Source: Trissonchulus latispiculum
Taxonomy: Eukaryota; Nematoda; Enoplea; Enoplida; Ironidae
Assembly (NCBI GenBank): GCA_030248195.1
Contig: JASAND010013110.1
Location: forward strand, 1 to 64,000
Length of the DNA stretch: 64,000 nt
Direction: 5' to 3'
The notes beneath the pieces are model-generated. The model was not told where the DNA came from and ran no database searches. It saw only the letters and a list, made by a program, of their open reading frames with translations. The position numbers and the translations under genes are program-made. Shown piece after piece: positions 32,794-57,883 of this stretch (position 1 is its first letter; each line of letters starts with the position of its first letter).

Positions 32794-34744
32794 CATGCTG
32801 GGTTTTTTATTTGCGCCACAAACTGCGAAATTACGCAAATTTTTTCTGAAATACGCAAAAAATTTTGGGCCGTTGCGCCACAGTACGCAAAAATTTTTGA
32901 AAAAAATATGCTTGGAAAAATCTGATTTGGAGCCAAAATCTTTAAAATTTTTCTATTTTTTGTTGGGGGCTGCCGCCGCCAGACCCGCGTTTTATGTATA
33001 TATACTTTACTCGGCAATTTAATTCCTATTATACGTATATACGTAGTTATTAGTTGTTGGTATGGTGTTAAAGCATCGAGTTGTATCAACTATGTTTTGC
33101 TACCCGGGGTAAAAAGCAATATCGGGGGAAAACCAACCCAATGTTGCGGACAGGGTAGATAGCTCATAAGTATACTTTATAGCACACCTTAGCGTGCATT
33201 CACTGATTTATACGCACGCCGTGTGGGAAGCTCCGAGTGTGGGGCACGAGTGCGCGAAGCGCACGAGTGCCACGCACGAGGGCTTCCCATACGACGTACG
33301 CAGTAGAAATTAGTGAACAACGCTAAGGTGTGTTGTAAAGTACTTATACAACGATTCAACCTCTCCTTAATTGATGAAACCTTACTCATTTATGTTGCAG
33401 CTGACAGCTAAGTTTAGACAAATTTCAACATGAAGTGGCAGCAACATTATTGCTTGCCATGGCTGGGAGGCCTACTTTTTGGTGTACAGCAGAGCTGTCT
33501 AGGTTGGAGCTGTGCCGTACACACTGCTGTAGCATGCAGACAACTGTATGCTACAGCAAGTTAGATTAGGGAACGGCTTCCCAGCGTGCAGCGTGCGTAT
33601 AAATCAGTTATACGCACGCTGCACTGTGCATTATCTGATTTATATGCACAGTCTTTACATAGGAAAAGTGCAAAAGAGTTGTATAATAGCGATTCTATGC
33701 AGGCAATAAATATATAAATTCGGCCTCGCTGAGTTCACATCTTAATTTTCCCGATGGTCCGTATAATAGGTGAAAAAATTAAAATTTGCACCATCAACCG
33801 GATAGGTTTCATCAGATTCGCCAGTTTCAATGGTAAAATGCAAAAAGCATCAGTAAAATGCATCTTTCGAAATCTGATGAAATAAAATAAATATATATTG
33901 TTTTGTTCTCTTTCGCGGGTTTATTTTGTCCCAGCGTGGTTTTTGGTCAGGTTAGGTCAGCCCAACAGCCAATCCGCTAAACTGAGGTTTTCGCGACCTA
34001 ACAAAAAATTGTCGTGTCCGAGCGCAATTTTGAGCTGTTCACGTGAAAGAGCGTTTTAAACTTGCTATATGGACGTCTTTTCAGCAATTCAGAACCATTT
34101 TTGGGAGTTCAGCGACAAAAACAAAAATAGGTTTTTCCCCACCCCCTTGGTTTTATTTTACCATTTTTTGAAATTCTATTGACAGCTTGCCAAGAATTGG
34201 AACAAGCAGACGTTACTCTCATAGAAACTATCAAAAGGAATTGTGTAACTGCTGTGGAAAATTTTCCACAAGACTTCAAAAATAGGTATAAATTTTGAAT
34301 TTTTGGGGTGTCGAAAATGCAAAAATTTTCAAAATGTCAAAAATGCTAAAAGTTGTTTGATTTAGCTCAAATTTGGTATGGTAGTTTGGATGGGTCGTGC
34401 CAACTTGCAAAAATTTCAGGCCTCTAGCTCATCCTTATCACTCAAACTTGGGATTTGGCGGGGTTGGTTTCTTACCTTCTTTTGGCGGTTGGTTTTTGTT
34501 CCCCGACCTCTATCTATACAATACAAGCGACGAGTCATGTAATTTTTTCGGAGGTTCCAAAATGATAAAATATATAATTAATATTAGATTTGTTAAAACG
34601 GTAAATTAATTTAAAAATAGCTCGAAAATAGTTTTTAAGAAATAAAACAGGTGTGGCGCAATTTTTTTCCTAATTACGCAAAAAATTTCGAGTCACTGCG
34701 CCACGGACCGCAAAAAGTTCGGACGAAAAATAAAACACAGCATA
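32794..34744. mobile_element. Large TIR element with nested repeats
   Basis: The left end CATGCTGGGTTTTTTATTTG and the right end, complement of ATGCTGTGTTTTATTTTTCG, form inverted ends. Both subterminal zones carry GCGCCAC and TACGCAAAAAATTT motifs. Between them are a smaller TIR element (33166-33347) and a 13-bp hairpin at 33588-33622. No coding region is supported. Target duplication not clear. Confidence 0.55.
33166..33347. mobile_element. Small TIR element
   Basis: ATAAGTATACTTTATAGCAC at the left pairs with GTGTTGTAAAGTACTTAT at the right, and the pairing continues through CCTTAGCG. A central palindrome (GCGCGAAGCGC type) completes a foldback structure. The phrase CTGATTTATACGCAC recurs near 33600-33650. 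Confidence 0.6.
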
Positions 34745-35784
34745 CATGTCTTACTTGTTATTTAGTACTATGTTCTAAAATGTTGGCCTGTGAAGAATTG
34801 TTTGATGTAAAATATATTTTACTTTCAGTGTGTTTGTTTCAGTGGTACTGTGTATATATACTCGTTTCATTTTAAGTCTTTAACTTGTTCCTGAGTTTAG
34901 TGTGAAGGTAACTTTCGCTATTGTCTTATTGTTTCATAAGTGTACATAATTTTGTGTGGGTGTGGCCACGCAGCTATCTCATACTTGTGCTGTCCTGTCG
35001 CGAAGAATAGGAAATGGTTTACACCTATCTAACATCGTCTAAAAACTCTTTAACTCTTTTTGTTTCGACAGTTTCTGTGCTTACTGGAATATTGGGAGTT
35101 TTGTTTTTTGCTGAGTTCATCATTTTCTGTTAATTTGTTTATATTAAAATGTGTTGTTTAAAGTTACACTACCTATAGGGCTTAGGAGAGCCTAGGGCAG
35201 GGGTACTCTACTCTGACGGTGCCTTGCATAATATGAGCTATTGATCCATAGACTATAGGATTCCTAAAGAAATGGTTCTGCACCTGGGCCTTAAGAATAA
35301 TATTGTATTATTGTAAAAAATGACTGGCACAGATGAATGAAATTGGAGGTTTCGTCCACATTCAGCCAGCCAGTCTGAAAACGTCGTGTAGAAATTGAGC
35401 TGTAGGACCGTTCCTTTTTAGAAGATACTTGCTTCCCCAAGCTTCGTACTACTAAACCATAGTACCAGTAACCAGTGCCTAATTTGATCCATTGTTTAGT
35501 CTGCTGGTTAATGAAATTAGTAAGGTCAAGGTCTAGTCTTGGTTAATGAATTTAGTATAGTCAAGGTCAATACTGTGCTAATTTACCATCCCTCATTTGA
35601 GATCAACAGACAAAATGGGCATTCTTTCATATTTCAATTGACACTACTGTGGTGAATTGACGATTGAGGCAGTGTGGAGAGACTGTGCCTTTGCCGCCGG
35701 TCTAATAAGCTGATTAATTTTCGGACAGCCTGTTCCGCTTTTTTAATTCAGTACTGCTGACTGCTGAGCGTGACTTATGGTGAT
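34745..35784. other. Intergenic, nothing recognised
   Basis: AT-rich sequence without supported ORFs, splice-consistent exons or clear repeats. Confidence 0.5.
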
Positions 35785-36135
35785 TTCATAGTCCCAGTCG
35801 CCTATAGAAGCGCGTAGACGCACGTCGACGTGCGTAGGCGCGCGTCGACGCGCATCAACGCGCTACACCGCCATGTTACATTTGGAGGCGTCGACGCGCG
35901 TTGACGCGCGTCGACGCCTCCAAACGTGACATACGCCCTGGTGCTATGCTACCACTGGAAGCGTCGACGCGCGTAGACGTGCGCCGACGCGCGTCAACGC
36001 GCCCATTTGTAGCATGCCGGTTTACGCGGATCGACGCACGTCGACGCGCTTTGATGCGCGCAAAATGATATTGACGCTTGTAGACGCCGCGTAGGCGCGC
36101 GTCGACGCGCGTACACTTGCGTTCGCGACTATGAA
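35785..36135. mobile_element. Element of CGTCGACGCG iterations with short inverted ends
   Basis: TTCATAGTC (35785-35793) pairs with GACTATGAA (36127-36135). The interior is a dense mosaic of GCGCGTCGACGCGC-like palindromes broken by short unique spacers. GC-rich and CpG-rich inside an AT-rich region. No duplication defined. Confidence 0.6.
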
Positions 36136-37932
36136 GGCACCTTTATTCTGGTATGATTAAAAGTTCTCAATAGGAATGTTGTCTGAAATGGAAGGAAAAA
36201 TTTTTCGCCCAAGTGCGTTTGCTCAGAAGTGGAAGATCTGCAAAAAAAGACGACCACGACCAAAATTGTGTGTGCTAATTATTGCGAACTAATGCCTTCA
36301 GAGCAAACTCCAACAATATATTTTTTAGAATCGTCCTGAACTGGAGATTTAGAACAACCTGCATATTTATTTTTGCACTTGCATTTGAATGATAGGGTAT
36401 TATTTAAGAGCTGATTATGAGCTGTAACCAATACCTGAAAATGTACCAATTTCTTGAGTTCACTATTCACGAGTTTCGCGTGCGAGTTAACGGAGTAGAG
36501 TTAACAATTTTTAACTAGTTTAACCCTCCAGTCGGAGATCGCATCAACAACGTGGAGAAAATGGTAGCTTTAAAAAAGATAAGTTTCAATTTTGTGTTAA
36601 TTTTTTAGAACTTAAGGATTGAGGTCGAGGCTTTAATAGCCTGGTTCGCCAAGTTTAGTAGGTTCCACTTAAAATTAAGTGACACAATTTTAAAACTTCT
36701 TACAAAAAGCAAAACAAAACTTATAATTGAGGAGCCCGTGTAAGTATAAACTGGTTTAGAATTGATAAACTATCTAAGCGACGTGGAGTCCGAAATTGAG
36801 CTATGAGTGGTAAGAATGTTGCGATAAATTATTGTTGACATAATTTAAGTGAAGCACATATGAACCAAAAATAAGATTCCAACAAGTTTTTAAATTCGGA
36901 CGCAGTAAGTTTTGTTATGGCTGCTGCTTTATTAGTCCTTTCAGCATTGAATGCCGAAATATACCAAGTCGGAGGCCATAGTAAGATTGGTACTCGGGTC
37001 GTCAGATGTGCTAATTAGCACGATGGGGGGTCTGTAGGTTGCAGACCCCTGTGCATATCAAGAGCTCATGACTAGAAAAGACAGATAATATGGGGATTCA
37101 AGGAAGTACAGTTGCAATTCTGCTCCTGCTCATTTAAGCTAAGTTGCTTCCTCTTTTTTGTTAGCTTTTGTTGAATTTGCTGATCAGCAGATGCTTTCCC
37201 TGAAGGTTTTGCTGCAATCAAGTCAGGATAGTTTCAGTTAGTAAAACTTCAATTCTCAAAATAACTCTGTAAGTATTGGAAGATTTGCTGAAAAGAATTA
37301 ATTTAATTTTAGTTGCAGTTAACTTTTAAGATTTTTTGCTCATAGGCATGGGTGGGTGGAAAAGGTCCCCCTGTGTCTATGCGTACAAAAACCTTTGATA
37401 AATTTCCTTGTAATCCGCGGACTTTTCACTCTTTCTTCCCTGAGCGCTCGCTTTCCCCTCTCGCCTCTTTTCTGCAGCCGTGTTTTTTTTTCACCCAAGG
37501 CTTACGAGCAAGCCAACTAGTTTTCAGCCATCTTCGTCACTGTTGTCAAGCGGGGGGCAACAGTAGTCGGAAAGAACGACTACAGTTGCCTTGGGGGTGA
37601 CTGCAATAACCGCACGGCAGTCTGGTTTGGGGGCCAAGTTTTCTATCCTTGGTCTTCGCTTCTCCGCTTCTTGGCTTTTAGTCCGCGGAGAGCAGCATCT
37701 TTCGGTTCACAAGATGAACCACAATGATGCTGAACCACTTACAAAAAAAAAACCCTCCAGTCGAGTTAAAATAGGCTGTTTTAATCTTTTAACCCTGAGC
37801 CCTAGAAGGTTTGAGTTAATTTTAACTCGTTTAACTCGGTGCGCGAAAAGGCCCTTAGATGGAAGTTTTTGCGAATTTCGGGAACAGGGCGCATTTCTGG
37901 GATCTAATTGTATTGCAAAGGTTGGTCAGCTC
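36136..37932. other. Intergenic with degenerate GAGTTAAC-type repeats
   Basis: CGCGTGCGAGTTAAC near 36479 and its inverse TTTAACTCGGTGCGCGAAAAGG near 37829 suggest the ends of an old TIR element of about 1.4 kb. Related text is at 48117-48270 and 49450-49515. ORFs at 37352-37935 lack any domain or splice support. Confidence 0.4.
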
Positions 37933-38324
37933 TAGAGGCCGGCCGGCCTAAGCCGGCCGGCGGCCGGCCGCCGGCCGACGACTTTTGCTCGCCGGCCGGC
38001 TAACGGCCGACCGGCTGGCCGGCCAGCCGCCGGCTGGGATACAAATCACCAATCAGAAATTTACAAAATAGAGCAACTAAGCTTAAACTGAACTCCAAAT
38101 CTAGTTATGCTAATTTTATATGCTGCGCTGTGCTATTTTTTCTAAGATAACGTCCGAAAATAAATATCTTAGCAGTTATAATAACTGCACTGCAAACTGC
38201 CCTAGGCCGATAGCCGGCCGGCCGGCCTACGGACTCACCGGCCGCCGGCCGGCCGGCCGATGGGCTCGGCCGGGCCGGCCGGCGATCGGCCGGCCGGTGA
38301 AATCCCGGCCGGCCTCAAACACTA
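37933..38324. mobile_element. hAT-type MITE built of GGCCGGCC iterations
   Basis: Flanked by a perfect 8-bp duplication GTCAGCTC (37925-37932 and 38325-38332). Right end complement TAGTGTTTGAGGCCGGCC; the left end TAGAGGCCGGCC appears to be the same with a small deletion. Both ends are dense GGCCGGCC palindromes around an AT-rich centre. Confidence 0.88.
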
Positions 38325-38332
38325 GTCAGCTC

Positions 38333-39352
38333 GTCCAAAACTTTCAAGTCAGGGCCCAAAGCTTCATAACTGTTGATGATGGAAAACATTTAAATAAAGA
38401 AAAATCTTGTTTTCGTGAATTTGGGAATCGAGTGCATTTTAGGAAATGATTGTATTATTAAACTTGTTCAGATTGTCCAGAGCTTTTAGATGAATAACCA
38501 TATCGTGAGCATTAAAATATTTAACTTCAGGAAATTTTGAAAAACCGAAGATTCCGAAAATTGAGTGCACTTTGGTTGAAAAGGTTGTATATAATATGTG
38601 CAAAAACGTGACGCGGAACCAGATCTATTTGATCACGGTGTGTGCACGGTCAATGTGCATAAATTTTAGCAAATCTTTCCGTAAATAAAACCCGGTTTTC
38701 TGTATTTTTCTCGATTTTCCATGTTGTCTCCATTTCCGAACGATGTTAAAACATATACATTGCTTGCTTACATACGACCAAAGTTTGTAAGCACATTTTT
38801 TGGTCTTACACCCTAGTTTCTTCAATTTTATCTTATCTTTGTATAGTTCTCACTTCTCACTTTCTTTTGTGTAGTTCTCACAAGACCTTGAACACCCAAA
38901 ACAAAACAAATCGTTATTTTTCAAAGTGACTACACATCATTCTGCAGCTGCAGTTTCTGATACGGACTTTAAGAATTGTTCAATTAGATTCAAATGCGAA
39001 GTTTCATGAAGAGTATTGCAAAATAAGGGAAAATCGAAAAATATAGCAATTAAGTGTCTACTATTGAAAATTAAAATCATGGTCAGATCGGATCGGATCG
39101 GTCCAATCCGGGGCTGGATCGGATCGGATCGGATCGCCGGCCATTTGCCGGATCGGATCGTTAGGTAATTTTGGCTGCCGATCCGATCCACTTCATTACT
39201 TGGAATGTAGCTTCAGTAAAAACCAAATCTTAGGGACTACAGTGGATTACTTGGGAGTGGTAACAAACGATGGGTCCGACGATACTAAGGCAGACGCATA
39301 ATACCTGTTCGTCACTTTCGCAAAACTTAACCGATTTAGCTCTAATGTAGTA
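38333..39352. other. Intergenic; contains GGATC iterations near 39085-39190
   Basis: No supported gene. At 39085-39190 the pentamer GGATC is repeated in both orientations around a GGCCATTTGCC centre, resembling the other short-motif elements, but no terminal repeats or duplication could be fixed. Confidence 0.45.
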
Positions 39353-39747
39353 GGGATGCATTTGGCCACACTTCTGATCGACCCGCAGCAAAATTTTAAA
39401 ATTTAGAAATTTAAAATTTTTAAGTTTTCCAAGGTGAAAAATGTTTCGTATCCAATTTTGCTAAAAAGTTGCATGCAAGAGTTTTCAGGGGTCGCTGAAC
39501 ACGAATCTGGAAAGCTTTATTCGATCTAGCTTTTCCTTAGCTACATACAATACAGGTTGAGAACCTAGATACATACATATGTTAGCAAAATTGGACACAA
39601 AAATCTTTTGGTTCCCCTTGTTCCCGCCCTTGGAAAATAAATTAAAATTTTTTTAAATTTTAAAATCTTGTTGGAAAATAAATTAAAAATTTTTTAAATT
39701 TTAAAATTTTGTTGCAGATCGATTAGAAATGTGTTCAAATGCATCCA
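39353..39747. mobile_element. TA-flanked TIR element
   Basis: The left end GGGATGCATTTGGCCACAC pairs with the right-end complement TGGATGCATTTGAACACA. Both arms continue with a GATCGA..GCAGCAAAATTTTAAAATTT block, giving arms of 50 bp or more. TA lies on both sides (39351-39352, 39748-39749). Confidence 0.75.
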
Positions 39748-39749
39748 TA

Positions 39750-41405
39750 CCAAATTTAACTATCTTCTTAATCAACAAATCAACATCTTCATGAAAAGTA
39801 AAATCTCTCAAGGCATCTGTCATTTTAGCTTGGGGCACGGACGAAATCTGTAAGCAAAACACATCGGTTATTTGTGTACCGTTGAAGTGACTTAGGTACT
39901 ACTAGTGATTTATAAAAAAATTTTGAAATTGCATTTGCGGGCTTACACTCCTTTCCTATCTGACGCTTGGTATTCACTCGAATCCTTCTCTGTAGCCCTT
40001 ATTTTGGGCTTTGCCTTCCAAACTGGCTTCAATAGGATTCCGCCATTTTAGGCACTATTGGCAAGTGGGGCGGCAGCGCTAAAGCGGTAAACGACAAGTG
40101 TTACCCCGGGTGTGTCCGAAATAACCGTACGCCAACATGGCTTGGGATTCTTGTTTTCTAACCTTCACCTTCCCCTCTCCGTTTCTTGTCCGCGTGCGGT
40201 CTACGGATAGACAGCATACAGAGGGATCTGACGAGTGGCTAACATGCTAAGTCACAATTAATAAAATTTGAACTAAATCAGTTAAGTTTTGAGAAAGTTC
40301 TTACGGACAGATGTGCGTCTGTCTTTGTATCGCCCGATGGGTCAATATTGATTTTTATCGTATATTTACTGTCATTCCATGTGCAACCAGGAAGCCGATC
40401 TGTTCCTATTATATATTCCCACTCCCATTTAATTGCGGCCTGGTGCAACAGTTCTGTTACCATTCTGTCTCGAACTCCGCAACCCTACTTTATGAAAGCA
40501 TCGGTAGATGTGCCGCTGTTAAGGACAAGACAAAAGCTTGGAGCAGAAACTGGACTCTTTCAACTGACTCCAAGTAGATGAAACTGAAAATTTCAAAGAC
40601 CAAAAATTTCAAAAACCCTCATGAAACTTTAGCTCGTTAACAACTGTCACGTTTAGCAACATTCTGTTACGAAAAGGCTCGAGTACGAATACCTCAAGCG
40701 GCTCAAGCTGTTGCTACACAACACCTGCACATTTAGGATGCCAAAAACCAAAGGGTGCAGTCTCTAAAGTACTCCGTAGGTATGTGAGCTAGCGACGAAT
40801 GACGAGTAATTGTTACAAGACTACCGTCTGTTCTGTGCACTCCAGCTTCGCCAAAAAGAATTTAGTCCAAAGCGAAGTGTCAAAATTCAGTCACTACATA
40901 GAAAATGGGTGTCAAAGTCAAAGATCTCAGGAAAAAACAAGTTTTACAAATTCTTAAATGTTGCGTCATTAGATTGTAACGGTAATAATTCTTTTGTTTT
41001 TTGACCATTCTTGCACAACTAATTTCCCTTGTTCCAAATTTTTGTAGACATGAAAAGCGATTAATGAAAGTCAAATGTTTGTTTTTAGGCCATTATTTTA
41101 GGGAGTAAAGTGAAAGTTCAAAAACTAAATCAAATTGACAGAAACATTAAAGTTGGACAGAAATTTAGATAACAGTCGGATTCTCACAGTAAACACTTGT
41201 AATTTTATTGTTTTGGAAACTTTTTAAAATTGTAGGTACAAGTTTTGTTGCTGTCGGCAACCTTGAAAACGGAAAGTTTTCTGGAAAAAGTGAACTTAGT
41301 AGCAAGCTCACTCACTCGAAAAGATTGGATGGAGAGATTTCAGAAAAAATGTCACTAGGTCAAAAATGTCCATTAAAAAGCTATTATCTTGATCAAAGAA
41401 AGTTG
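39750..41405. other. Intergenic; one possible orphan exon
   Basis: No clear gene. A minus-strand frame at 40305-40463 reads like coding sequence (KYTIKINIDPSGDTKTDAHL) and ends at a GTAAG donor, but no partner exon was found on either side. It may be an exon fragment or chance. Confidence 0.35.
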
Positions 41406-41413
41406 TATAAATA
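41406..41413 (+). promoter_or_regulatory. TATA box of the collagen gene
   Basis: TATAAATA lies 91 bases before the collagen ATG, with no other gene near. Position and match to the consensus support a core promoter. Confidence 0.6.
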
Positions 41414-41503
41414 CCGACTGATTCTCCTACCGAAATCAAATCGGTTGTTCTCTACCTTCCAACTTTTACTCTTCTTTGAAAGGACTAGCCCTCAAAAGCT
41501 AAT

Positions 41504-42859
41504 ATGGGAATTCTTTCGGAGCCAGATCACGATCACGCTCAGATCAGAGCCACCGCCTTCTGCGCTGTCGTGATCGCAACTGTGGCCGTCGTGGTTTCAG
41601 TGATCACTCTCCCGCTGCTCTACAACCACGTTCAGAACCTCCAAACCCATATGGCCCATGAGATGGAGTTCTGCAAGCACCGTTCACTGGACATGTCTCA
41701 TGAAGTACAAATGGCTAAAATGAGCAAAGGTTGGCTGACATGTTTTTTTTCTGCTTTAAAAGTGCGTAGGCAAAAGTGAAAGGCCTAAGCTAGGCAGGGT
41801 TTAGAAAAAATGTCAGGAATTTCGCAATCCTTGCTGTTGCATAAAAATTAGATGAATGTTGTTGAAGGAAGTTACATACATATACCTACACTGTAAGCCG
41901 TGACCAATGGTAATCCAGCTAACCAATACACACTACACAGCATACAATTAAAACTAGGTGTCTTATGAAACAGAAAATTTCGATGTGGCAGCTTTAGGAA
42001 TCTGCCTAAAATTTCCAAAATTCGCAATCTAAGGAATCTGGTAGAAATGAGCTGAATTTTGGTTAACGGGTTAAAATTTTTCTAGTCTCACAATTTCACT
42101 ATTCTTACTGTTTTAGGAGTGTCCGGACGAGAGAAGAGAGCAACCTGGCTGTTCGGACAGTACGCCAGCGAGCCCAGCGGGAACGGATATCCGTCGGAAC
42201 CGCCCGCACCTCCACCACCTACCAACGGCGCCGGATACGGAGCCGGAATTCTGTCAACAGGTGGTCTTTGCTGCACCTGTCAGCAGGGTCGAGCCGGACC
42301 ACCCGGAGAGCCAGGTGAAGATGGAGAGGACGGAACCGAAGGCCCACCTGGCAACGACGGTAATCCTGGAAAGGATGGCTCCGTCCTGCCGGCCACCAAG
42401 CAGCCGGAGATGTGCGTCAACTGCCCAAGTGGACCGCCCGGACCTCCCGGACCACCTGGCCCACCTGGCCCGGCCGGCGCCGGTGGTGAAAACGGCTCGG
42501 CTGGCATGCCCGGGCGACAGGGAGTTCCAGGACTGGCTGGTGGACCCGGTACCCCAGGTGGCCCCGGTGGACCCGGACCCAAAGGACCCCCTGGACCACG
42601 TGGAAAGGTCATTACAGTACCCGGACCCCCAGGTGAGGCTGGACCCCAGGGCCCACCTGGTGCTGCCGGCCCAGCCGGTGAACCCGGTCCGGACGGACAA
42701 AACGGTGGTTTCGGAAAGATGGGACCCGCCGGATCCAAGGGACCAGCTGGTAAGCCTGGTAAGGACGGAGGACCCGGTACTCCAGGCGAGCCAGGAGCTC
42801 GCGGCCCACCTGGCTCTTGCGACAGCTGTCCTGCGCCTAGGACCTCACCTGGCTACTAG
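41504..42859 (+). CDS. Nematode cuticle collagen, 2 exons, 322 aa
   Basis: A secreted structural collagen of the nematode cuticle. Exons 41504-41729 and 42117-42859; the intron is GT(TGGC)/AG and splits a Gly codon in phase 1. Layout: short cytosolic N-terminus, hydrophobic anchor about 16-39, a juxtamembrane homology region, the furin-type site REKR at 80-83, a Pro-rich linker, cysteines CCTC at 127-130, a first Gly-X-Y block 133-163, CVNC at 175-178, a main Gly-X-Y block from 181 to about 308 with one interruption near VITVPG, and C-terminal CDSC followed by a tyrosine end. Length and cysteine spacing fit the col/cuticle collagen family (about 300 aa). Antisense ORFs over exon 2 are shadows of the GC-rich GXY codons. 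The next gene downstream is convergent, 372 bp away. Confidence 0.95.
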
Positions 42860-42961
42860 GCATAAACCAATGAAGCATTGACGTAAACTGAAGGCGAACT
42901 TAATTTTGGATTAATGCGAACCTGTACTATTGAAACATGTAAACCTTGTAAACCTCAGCTT

Positions 42962-42971
42962 AATAAATAAA
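42962..42971 (+). terminator. Two overlapping AATAAA poly(A) signals of the collagen gene
   Basis: AATAAATAAA starts 102 bases after the collagen stop codon, giving AATAAA at 42962 and 42966. Confidence 0.75.
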
Positions 42972-43096
42972 CGTTTTCACGAAATAGTGGTTTTATTTGT
43001 GGTAGGCAGTAGGTAGGTAGCTAGAATGGTATGTATATGAAGAATGGTAGGTAATTTCAGAATCAAATTAAACAATATCACTTATATATATATGAG

Positions 43097-43102
43097 TTTA
43101 TT
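43097..43102 (-). terminator. AATAAA poly(A) signal of the AASDH-like gene
   Basis: TTTATT on the plus strand, i.e. AATAAA on the minus strand, 130 bases after the AASDH-like stop codon and just beyond the collagen poly(A) region. Confidence 0.6.
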
Positions 43103-43231
43103 TTCCTGTAATGTTCGGAAAGAATCCCAAATTGTTTTGACTCTTAACTTCAAAAAGGACTGAGCGAAACAGCCTAAAACTTTCAAAAATCTTAAACCTA
43201 AATAACTGCATCAATTCATTAATACCACAAC

Positions 43232-55280
<12,049 letters not shown>

Positions 55281-57883
55281 GTCAAGTTCAGAGCTAAAAC
55301 TAACATCCAGTTATAAAGCTGACCGTCGTAATAAATTAAAACGTATTCAACTGCCAACAGCATTCAAACTTCAAAAACTGTTTTCTTTTGGATCAAAATC
55401 ACAATGAAGATTTGGATCAACATGTAGATGCAGAGTTGAGTTCAGATTGACTTTATCAAGGTTATATATTACTCAACTTTTCAACTTCTTATATACCACC
55501 GTCCGCTTCCTGCTCAAAATCAAAACTAGACAGAAATCTTTGCTTAGGCCAGATCATGGAATGTTTTTGTCGAAACAGCCCTACCATGAAGCTTTCATCG
55601 CTGAGCGCAGCGTCCCTTTTCCACCAGATCCGGGGCCACTGGATTGATATTATTTCAAAAGTTGCTAAGCAAATAAACTCCCTACGGCCATCGATCAGAT
55701 GACTTTGGAAATTTGAAAAACTAGGAGCCGTCTTTTGGTATTTATTAATTCAAGCGTCCAGCATCGACTGAAGGTGATACCGCTTCAGCTGAAGAAATGA
55801 GCAATCTAACTGATTAATTTAACGTACAGCACACCCTGTCTCAGAAGCACACTTTGCTGCAAGGTCAACCTGAGGGAGGAAGCAAAAATGGCAGAAAATA
55901 TAAGTGATGTTTTAGGCACTGAAACTGAAACTGAAACTAGGTTTTAGATTGTTCTACAGGTTTCAGTTAGGATTTTGCAATTGAATTCATTGAAGATTAC
56001 TGCAATATTAGCACTAATTCCCCGTGTAAAATATATGTTCTTAAAATTAACTATATACATTTCTTGCTTCTATTGGTCAAACCTACGATACGATTACGAG
56101 CTGCCTCTAATTGTAATTGTCTCAGATCCCGCCTCTAATTGTAATAAACACATTCCAATCGTGGTTTAACACGCAATTTCAGAACATTAATCTCAGATAT
56201 TATTCCCTACAACTCTGTCTCAAATTATATGAAGAGCTTCAAATTGAAACGCTTATCCAACTACTCTACAACAATCAACTCAAAACCAAAATTTAATCCG
56301 AAAAGACCAGCAGGCAGAATTGGCATCACATTGCCACGGCTCACATTTTAATATTTACAAACAATATAAACAACAAATGCTGTGCTCGATCAGATTTTAA
56401 AACTTTAAAAAAGAATACAATTTAAAATTGTCGTAAGTCAAAAAAACTAAAAAAACGACCTAAAAACCCCTACAATACCACCCATAGAAAACATATATAC
56501 AAAAATTTGACCAACCAAAAAAGTGCTAACACCTTCCACAAACCAACGACCTCAAAATTACAGCCCCAAGACCGAAAACAGAAAATGTAATAACAACAAG
56601 AACAATAGTGACATTTATTCCAAAATTAAACTTCAAGACGACAATTGCAGTAACAAGAAGACAAGAAGGGTTTTCACAGTTTAAACGAAACAAAAAATGG
56701 CCGGAAAAGCAAAACACAAACCAAAAAAGCACATTACAATAAGCAACAAAAACAAAACAAGGAAACTAAGAACATCTTATCTTCCTCCTCAAAAATCACT
56801 TGTTGGGATGGGCCTGAAACAAGAAAATACAACAAACCTACAATAACCATAAGGGCAGGCAGGATCGACAGCACGTACAACAGTACAGCCACAGCACAGG
56901 ACCACATAAAAATTCAGAAAACATCACAGAAAACAAAGCACAGACTGAAGAAGATTATCCCATGGGCCAAAAAACAGCTTAAAAGAAGGAAAAAAGCATA
57001 CACAGGCAACGTAACGTCAGCAAATAACACATGACAGAAATACAACGCAAAAAGAATAAACCCCTTTCGAATAAAATATATATTTTCTAATATTCTATTA
57101 CAAAATTAGTTTTCTGAAACAAAAAACCTAGGCAATCCTGCTCCCCCAAAAACATAAAACCCACTCCACCTAAAGCATATAGAGTCAAATAAAAGCCCTA
57201 TAAAATTACCACATGGAAACAGACACGAAGACTTTAGCACCACAACAACACCCACATGTCAATCAAGATCGACCACTAAAGAAGCTCACATCTCAATAAA
57301 CAGGTCAACGAACGAAAATAACTATAGCATTAATTACAAAAGAGCTAATTAATTAATCGAATAAAAGTTTCCGTCTCAGAAACCAGAAAATATTATGTTG
57401 AGAAACAGGAGCAATCAAAAATTGATACTAATTTTTCCAGTTTGGAGTCTAAAGTGAAAATGAATCGACGCTTTAAGCGGTACCTAAATAAAAACTTTTA
57501 CAAAAGCAAAGAATGCATGCAACCAAAGTGGCGCAGCAGTTCTTGCTAGAAACGAGGCAGACTGTAAAAAAAACTGCTTGCACTACACCTAATCACTGTG
57601 TAGTGATAAAAACACACTGTCAAAAAGGAACTGTTGTTTTTTTACACAAAAACTTATGTACAGAATGAAAATGTTGCAATGGCAAGCCAAACGAATATAG
57701 CTAAACTAACCAGCCACAGGAAACCTACTGTAGAACTCTAACCTAGGAACTTACGTAACATAAACATTACAATATCAGTCTAGCGTCACTTTACAAAGCA
57801 AGCCAGCAAGCACACAAGTCACAAACGGGGGAACACTATTGTGAGCGTTTCCGTTAGCAAAAATGGTATTCCGGGTCGAAGAG
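55281..57883. other. Intergenic, 5' side of aasdh
   Basis: On the minus strand an acceptor-like TTTTAG lies about 13 bases before the aasdh ATG, a possible trans-splice or 5' UTR splice site. Otherwise the stretch shows no gene; it becomes A-rich on the plus strand from about 56300. Confidence 0.45.

Noticed and set aside
42254..42809. Antisense and second-frame ORFs over the collagen gene
   Set aside because: Shadows of the GC-rich Gly-X-Y codons; the plus-strand frame has the anchor, processing site and cysteines.
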